From positions 1-10,521 of the forward strand of contig JAEYZJ010000204.1 of NCBI GenBank assembly GCA_023430705.1: 10,521 nucleotides of DNA. The letters are read 5' to 3'. Position 1 is the stretch's first letter; every line of letters begins with the position of its first letter. This DNA is from Pseudomonadota bacterium. GTDB lineage: Bacteria > Pseudomonadota > Alphaproteobacteria > Rhizobiales > Devosiaceae. A program made the translations under genes and the position numbers. This document shows, one piece after another, positions 7,894-10,521 of the stretch. Below the pieces are notes generated by a model. That model was given only the letters and a program-made list of their open reading frames with translations. It was not told the DNA's origin and made no database searches.

Positions 7894-7920
7894 TGAACCG
7901 ATTACAGACCAGTAGCGTAA
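7894..7920 (+). promoter_or_regulatory. Weak EcfG-like promoter before the 74-aa gene
   Basis: TGAAC at 7894-7898, a 17-nt spacer, then CGTAA at 7916-7920. The alphaproteobacterial EcfG (general stress) consensus is GGAAC, 16-17 nt, CGTT, so each element has one mismatch. A sigma-70 reading (ATTACA at 7901-7906, 18 nt, CATTAT at 7925-7930) is also possible. It lies 57 bp before the GTG start. The call is tentative. Confidence 0.3.
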
Positions 7921-7932
7921 CAACCATTATTC

Positions 7933-7952
7933 TGGTACGAGATTGGTACGAG
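7933..7952 (+). repeat. Two direct copies of TGGTACGAG, 11 bp apart
   Basis: The 9-mer TGGTACGAG occurs at 7933-7941 and again at 7944-7952, separated by AT. The period of 11 bp is close to one DNA turn, which suits tandem binding on one face of the helix. It lies in the probable 5' leader of the 74-aa gene. No other copy was noticed in the window. Confidence 0.5.
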
Positions 7953-7976
7953 CACCGCGGCTGCAGGGGAGCCAGC

Positions 7977-8201
7977 GTGACGTTCAAGTTGCGATATCAG
8001 ATGTCGAGCGGCACTGCGGTGCGCATCGTGGATACGCCTGCCGAGGCAGTTTCGGCCTGCGCCACGATCCGGCGCGCAGGCGGCCGCACGACCAGCATCG
8101 TGGACCAGCACGGCCGCAGCATCACCATCGACGAACTCGTGGCGCTGGCCGACACGGCCTTGCATGCGGGCGCTTCGCGACGCAGTTCCCTGGCCCGCTG
8201 A
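7977..8201 (+). CDS. Small protein of unknown function, 74 aa
   Basis: The GTG at 7977 is chosen because AGGGGAG lies 5 nt upstream; the frame stays open further upstream but without such a site. The protein starts MTFKLRYQ and reads like a short alpha/beta domain: a beta strand (FKLRYQ), strand VRIVDT, a helix (PAEAVSACATIRRAG), strand TTSIVD, then GRSITIDELVALADTAL, a strand-turn-helix. The C-terminus is basic and Ser/Arg-rich. It has no signal peptide or membrane segment and a single cysteine. I do not recognise the family. It ends 8 bp from the convergent 95-aa gene and lies 104 bp after the cyclase, with its own possible promoter, so it is probably a separate transcript. Confidence 0.7.
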   Translation: MTFKLRYQMSSGTAVRIVDTPAEAVSACATIRRAGGRTTSIVDQHGRSITIDELVALADTALHAGASRRSSLAR

Positions 8202-8209
8202 CCGACCGA

Positions 8210-8497
8210 TCAATCGTAGGTGTCGGCGTCGGCTCGCGCCGAGGCAAGGCCGGAAGCGCCCGGCTCGTCCGGCGCCCTCTCGCGCAGCGCCGATTTCCGG
8301 ATCACCGCCCACATGCTGTCCGGATAAAACTCAAGCGCATGCTGCTCGAGCCAGTCGTACGCCGCCGCCTCCGAGCCCACGGTGGCTTCCGCCTTGTAGC
8401 CATTCTGCTCGTCGCCCAGCTTCACCGCCCACGCGCCGTCGATCGTTGCGATGGAGGCGTTGATGTCGCTGTTGCGGAGTTCGCTCAGGATGCTCAT
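8210..8497 (-). CDS. Protein of unknown function, 95 aa, coupled to the DUF3606 gene
   Basis: A soluble, acidic small protein (MSILSELRNSDINAS...). A beta-like segment ATIDGAWAVKLGDEQNG (about 17-33) is followed by a helix (EAAAYDWLEQHALEFYPDS, about 43-61) and a disordered Ala/Asp-rich tail from about residue 74. No family is recognised and no signal peptide is present. Its ATG (8497-8495) overlaps the TGA of the DUF3606 gene (8496-8494) as ATGA, so it is almost certainly translated from the same mRNA, and its product may work with or under the same conditions as DUF3606. It converges on the 74-aa gene with an 8-bp gap and no obvious terminator. Confidence 0.75.
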   Translation of the reverse strand: MSILSELRNSDINASIATIDGAWAVKLGDEQNGYKAEATVGSEAAAYDWLEQHALEFYPDSMWAVIRKSALRERAPDEPGASGLASARADADTYD

Positions 8498-8676
8498 TTG
8501 CGGCCCAGTTCCTGCTCGACCTTCTTGCGGCTGTTGCCCGCCGACTTGATGGCCGACCTGACTTCGTCCTTGCTGGCGCCAGTCTTGCCGGCTTCGTAGC
8601 GGACCTCGTGGTCCTGGCCTCCGGCTACCTTGGCGCGGTCCTGGCTACGGCCGCGGCTGGTGTGTGTATTGGGCAT
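8494..8676 (-). CDS. DUF3606 small basic protein, 60 aa
   Basis: The sequence matches the pattern of DUF3606 proteins as I know it: an N-terminal Arg-Gly-x-Ser-x-Asp-Arg segment (RGRSQDRAKV), then HEVRYEAGKTGASKDEVRSAIKSAGNS and a terminal VEQELGRK helix. The family is small, helical, without known enzymatic activity, and common in Alphaproteobacteria. The start at 8676 is decided by AAAGGAGG 5 nt upstream; the frame is open for another 327 bases upstream, but that stretch looks non-coding and holds the promoter. The protein is rich in Lys and Arg, compatible with nucleic-acid or membrane-surface contact, but the function is unknown. First gene of a two-gene operon with the 95-aa gene. An EcfG-like promoter lies about 32 bp upstream, fitting a stress-induced role. 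Confidence 0.82.
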   Translation of the reverse strand: MPNTHTSRGRSQDRAKVAGGQDHEVRYEAGKTGASKDEVRSAIKSAGNSRKKVEQELGRK

Positions 8677-8707
8677 GCTGGCCTCCTTTGCCTGCTGTCG
8701 CCAGACG

Positions 8708-8732
8708 AACGCGACCGGAGGCAAACGGTTCA
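8708..8732 (-). promoter_or_regulatory. EcfG-like promoter of the DUF3606 operon
   Basis: On the minus strand TGAAC (8732-8728) is followed by a 16-nt spacer and CGTT (8711-8708). This differs from the EcfG consensus (GGAAC, 16-17 nt, CGTT) at only the first base. The -10 element lies about 31 nt before the DUF3606 ATG, a normal leader length. The same stretch read on the plus strand gives a poorer match (CGAAC, 16 nt, GGTT) pointing towards the DUF6894 gene. Confidence 0.5.
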
Positions 8733-8862
8733 ACGGGTACCGCCACTGTCCAGCGCCTGCCCAAGGGCCAACGCGGCCGGCCCCCGCCCAGACCAGGACG
8801 CTGCGTAAAAAACTCTTCCGGGCAGCCCGCAACCAATAGAGGCGGACCTTAGTTTGCGTGTA

Positions 8863-9108
8863 ATGCCAAGATATTACTTCCATATTCGAGATGGCGAGGA
8901 CTTCCTTCCCGACGAGGAGGGTGTCGAGCTCCCGAACCTGAAGGCGGCTCACCGCGAGGCCATTCTGAGCGCCCGCGGGATCATCGCCGAGAAGATACTC
9001 CACGGCGAGGTCGTCGATGGCGAAGTCATCGAGATCACCGACGAAGAGGGAGGGATACTGGACGCGGTAGCCATGCGGTCGGTCGTCCGCATGGCGGAAG
9101 ACGACTAG
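8863..9108 (+). CDS. DUF6894 small protein, 81 aa
   Basis: It begins MPRYYFHIRDGEDFLPDEEG, the signature opening of DUF6894 proteins, small cytoplasmic proteins of unknown function abundant in rhizobia, methylobacteria and sphingomonads. The rest follows the family plan: ELPNLKAAHREAILSARGIIAE (helix), then VVDGEVIEITDEEGGILDAV (paired strands). It is strongly acidic. The ATG at 8863 is chosen because the family starts at MPRYYFH; a TTG at 8854 would add three residues, and the nearest purine-rich site (AGAGGCGGA, about 8837-8845) is a little far from both. It shares an intergenic region of about 186 bp with the divergent DUF3606 gene. Its stop TAG overlaps the stop of the Crp-like gene on the other strand. 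Confidence 0.82.
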   Translation: MPRYYFHIRDGEDFLPDEEGVELPNLKAAHREAILSARGIIAEKILHGEVVDGEVIEITDEEGGILDAVAMRSVVRMAEDD

Positions 9109-9851
9109 AACCGGACCAGGTAGGCGTCGCTGAACTTGCCCAAGTCCGCGAGGCCATCGAAATCGTTGACGACAAGCTCGTTCCTGACGAGGTCCGCCAG
9201 CTTAAGGCCCCGGAGTTCCTGCATCGTGCGGTTCACGTGCACCGTGGATAGTCCCAATACGCTCGACAGCATCTCCTGGGTGATGTGGAGAGTGCAGCGG
9301 TCCGTGCGGTAGTCCCCCATGTGCTCGGTGCTGCGGATAAGCGTCTCGCACAGGAAATGCGCCATGCGCTCGATGGCCGTCCGCTGTCCGAGGCTGGCGA
9401 TGCGCTCGTGCGAGATCATCAGCTCATGCAGGACCAGCACCGCCATCCCGTCCTTGCCGGGAGGACTACCGGTCCGGATCACCTCCAGTGTCCGGTCGGG
9501 CACTTCGCCCACCAGAGAGCCTTGCAGGGCCACGAGGTAGTCGGCCCCTTCGCTCGAGGCGCCGACATATCCGGTCAGGTTGATCACGTCGTCCCGGTAG
9601 TAGACTGCCACCGTCTGCCGCTTGCCATCGGGGAGGAAGCGCTGGCGCAGCACCCCGCCCTCCAGCACGATCTGCAGGGTCGCCTCCCGTTCATGCAGAC
9701 GCGAGGCCTTCGGATAACGCTGGCCGCGGCTTGCCTGCTGGCGTAGCGCATCAAGGAGGCGTCGCGCCTCCGGGTGGGATGATCGAAGCATGATTTTGGC
9801 CCTGCGTTCTGCCCCGCACCGGCAGAGAAAGGGCTGGGAGGTAGCGGACAT
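9105..9851 (-). CDS. Crp/Fnr-family transcriptional regulator
   Basis: A 248-residue DNA-binding regulator. Residues about 45-120 form a cyclic-nucleotide-binding-like beta domain (LQIVLEGGVLRQRFLPDGKRQTVAVYYRDDVINL), followed by a dimerisation helix (about 135-175) and a Crp-type winged helix (about 186-232) with ITQEMLSSVLGLSTVHVNRTMQELR; the recognition helix is STVHVNRTMQELR. The canonical cAMP-phosphate-binding Arg-Ser/Thr pair is not evident, and the Fnr iron-sulfur cysteine set is absent, so the signal is unknown. Many alphaproteobacterial relatives respond to stress. Start: GGAGG is only one base from the ATG at 9851, too close to be ideal. ATG 9791 (residue 21) has AGGG eight bases upstream and may be the real start. 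An EcfG-like promoter lies upstream. Its stop overlaps the convergent DUF6894 stop. Confidence 0.9.
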   Translation of the reverse strand: MSATSQPFLCRCGAERRAKIMLRSSHPEARRLLDALRQQASRGQRYPKASRLHEREATLQIVLEGGVLRQRFLPDGKRQTVAVYYRDDVINLTGYVGASSEGADYLVALQGSLVGEVPDRTLEVIRTGSPPGKDGMAVLVLHELMISHERIASLGQRTAIERMAHFLCETLIRSTEHMGDYRTDRCTLHITQEMLSSVLGLSTVHVNRTMQELRGLKLADLVRNELVVNDFDGLADLGKFSDAYLVRF

Positions 9852-9891
9852 TCCTCCGGCCCGACAAAGCCGTCAGGCGACGTCTCGCATT

Positions 9892-9916
9892 AACTTGCGA
9901 CAATAACATAGGTTCC
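9892..9916 (-). promoter_or_regulatory. EcfG-like promoter of the Crp-like regulator
   Basis: On the minus strand a perfect -35 GGAAC (9916-9912) is followed by a 16-nt spacer and AGTT (9895-9892). The EcfG consensus is GGAAC, 16-17 nt, CGTT, so only the first -10 base differs. The -10 is about 40 nt before ATG 9851. The region lies just after the groEL terminator, so the gene needs its own promoter. The -35 is bracketed by the inverted repeat described next. Confidence 0.5.
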
Positions 9917-9924
9917 ATTGTCGC
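9897..9924. promoter_or_regulatory. Inverted repeat overlapping the regulator's promoter (possible operator)
   Basis: Perfect 8-bp arms GCGACAAT (9897-9904) and ATTGTCGC (9917-9924) with a 12-nt spacer that contains the GGAAC -35 element. A protein bound here would cover the promoter. Autoregulation by the Crp-like protein is a natural idea, but the arms do not match the classical TGTGA-N6-TCACA Crp or TTGAT-N4-ATCAA Fnr sites. Confidence 0.5.
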
Positions 9925-9948
9925 GGCGCATTTGGCGCAAACACGCAG

Positions 9949-9976
9949 AAAAAGGGGCCGGTCGGAACCGGCCCCT
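9949..9976 (-). terminator. Intrinsic terminator of groEL
   Basis: On the minus strand, five bases after the groEL stop, AGGGGCCGGT pairs with ACCGGCCCCT (10-bp perfect stem, 9976-9953) across the loop TCCG, followed by a run of T (9953-9949). This is a textbook Rho-independent terminator and separates groEL from the downstream regulator gene. Confidence 0.92.
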
Positions 9977-9981
9977 CCATG

Positions 9982-10521
9982 TCAGAAGTCCATGCCGCCG
10001 CCGGGCATGGCCGGGGCCGCTTCCTTCGTCGGCTTCTCAGCGATCATCGCCTCCGTGGTGATCAGCAGGCCCGCAACCGATGCGGCGTCCTCGATAGCGG
10101 CGCGGACGACCTTGGCCGGGTCGATGACACCGAACTTGTAGAGGTCGCCGTACTCGCCGGTCTGGGCATTCCATCCGTGCGCGTACTCTCCGCTCTCCAG
10201 CAGCTTGCCCACGATCACCGAGCCGTCCTCGCCGGCATTGATGGCGATCTGCCTGGCCGGAGCCAGGATCGCGCGCCTGACGATCTCGACGCCGGTGCGC
10301 TGGTCGGCATTGTCCGGCTTCAGCGCCTCGAGCGCCTTGGCCGCGCGCAGCAACGCGACGCCGCCGCCCGGCAGGACGCCCTCCTCGACCGCGGCGCGGG
10401 TCGCGTGCATGGCGTCGTCGACCCGGTCCTTCTTCTCCTTGACCTCGACCTCGGTCGAGCCGCCGACGCGGATCACGGCCACACCGCCGGCGAGCTTGGC
10501 CAGCCGCTCCTGCAGCTTCTC
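9982..10521 (-). CDS. groEL: Chaperonin GroEL, C-terminal third (5' part outside the window)
   Basis: Codes for 179 residues of the 60-kDa chaperonin that refolds proteins inside a double-ring cage with GroES. The visible part starts EKLQERLAKLAGGVAVIRVGG, continues through the intermediate-domain block VEVKEKKDRVDDAMHATRAAVEEG and the equatorial ATP-site sequence VLPGGGVALLRA, and reaches GVIDPAKVVRAAIEDAASVAG near the end. The C-terminal tail is AAPAMPGGGMDF, a short form of the usual Gly-Gly-Met repeat tail. The full protein is about 545 residues, so roughly two thirds lie beyond position 10521, probably with groES further upstream. A strong terminator follows the stop. Nothing suggests damage. 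Confidence 0.97.
   Translation of the reverse strand, partial: EKLQERLAKLAGGVAVIRVGGSTEVEVKEKKDRVDDAMHATRAAVEEGVLPGGGVALLRAAKALEALKPDNADQRTGVEIVRRAILAPARQIAINAGEDGSVIVGKLLESGEYAHGWNAQTGEYGDLYKFGVIDPAKVVRAAIEDAASVAGLLITTEAMIAEKPTKEAAPAMPGGGMDF

Noticed and set aside
8707..8730. A plus-strand EcfG-like promoter for the DUF6894 gene (CGAAC, 16 nt, GGTT)
   Set aside because: It has two mismatches and would leave a leader of about 125 nt. It may just be the reverse face of the better minus-strand site, so it is not listed as a feature.
8677..9003. Upstream extension of the DUF3606 frame to an ATG at 9003 (169 aa)
   Set aside because: The extension overlaps the divergent DUF6894 gene, is Trp/Arg-rich and unlike the family, and covers the promoter. 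AAAGGAGG directly precedes the ATG at 8676.
9285..9746. A 153-codon plus-strand frame opposite the Crp-like gene
   Set aside because: It is antisense to a gene with clear Crp/Fnr domain signatures and shows no family features or ribosome site of its own.
9897..9924. Reading the regulator dyad as a CIRCE (HrcA) element because groEL is nearby
   Set aside because: CIRCE is TTAGCACTC-N9-GAGTGCTAA. The arms here do not match, and the site lies downstream of groEL, not upstream of its promoter.
1..10521. Mobile element, prophage, defence island or CRISPR
   Set aside because: No transposase, integrase, phage, toxin-antitoxin or nuclease signatures, no spaced repeat arrays, and no abrupt drop in GC were seen.

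Overview
The window is a GC-rich, densely packed chromosomal segment that looks alphaproteobacterial, most likely Sphingomonadales (Novosphingobium, Sphingobium or Erythrobacter type). This placement is an inference. It rests on the GyrA and GroEL protein style, the DUF3606 and DUF6894 small proteins, the Crp/Fnr-like regulator with a VHVNRT recognition helix, and promoter-like sites resembling the alphaproteobacterial general-stress sigma factor EcfG (GGAAC, 16-17 bp, CGTT). No tRNA, rRNA, CRISPR array, transposase or integrase was seen. Both ends cut through housekeeping genes.

Layout. Positions 1-2702 (minus) hold gyrA, DNA gyrase subunit A, cut at its C-terminus. A 280-bp divergent spacer with two perfect inverted repeats separates it from a plus-strand pair: a 12-TM RND/MMPL-type exporter (2983-5280) and a small secreted beta-rich protein (5277-5807) whose start overlaps the exporter stop. 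A likely intrinsic terminator (around 5861-5892) closes this pair. Two more inverted repeats then precede a membrane-bound diguanylate cyclase (5989-7872; extracytoplasmic sensor, PAS, GGEEL-type GGDEF domain with an intact I-site).

From 7873 to 9851 lies a cluster of small genes: a 74-aa unknown protein (+), a translationally coupled minus-strand pair of DUF3606 (60 aa) and a 95-aa unknown protein, a DUF6894 protein (+), and a Crp/Fnr-family regulator (-). Gene ends are extremely tight: one convergent pair is 8 bp apart and another shares a CTAG so that each strand reads its own stop codon from it. Three of the upstream regions (regulator, DUF3606 and the 74-aa gene, in falling order of match) carry EcfG-like promoter sequences. 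This suggests, without proving, a small stress-response island. The window ends with the 3' third of groEL (9982-10521, minus) and its textbook terminator.

The points most worth checking are the highly atypical quinolone-determining loop of GyrA (Ser-Asn-Asp where Gly-Asp-Ser is usual, and Met where Asp is usual), the coupled exporter and secreted beta protein, the EcfG-like promoters of the small-gene island, and an inverted repeat that brackets the -35 element of the Crp-like regulator. I found no clear new defence or mobile system.
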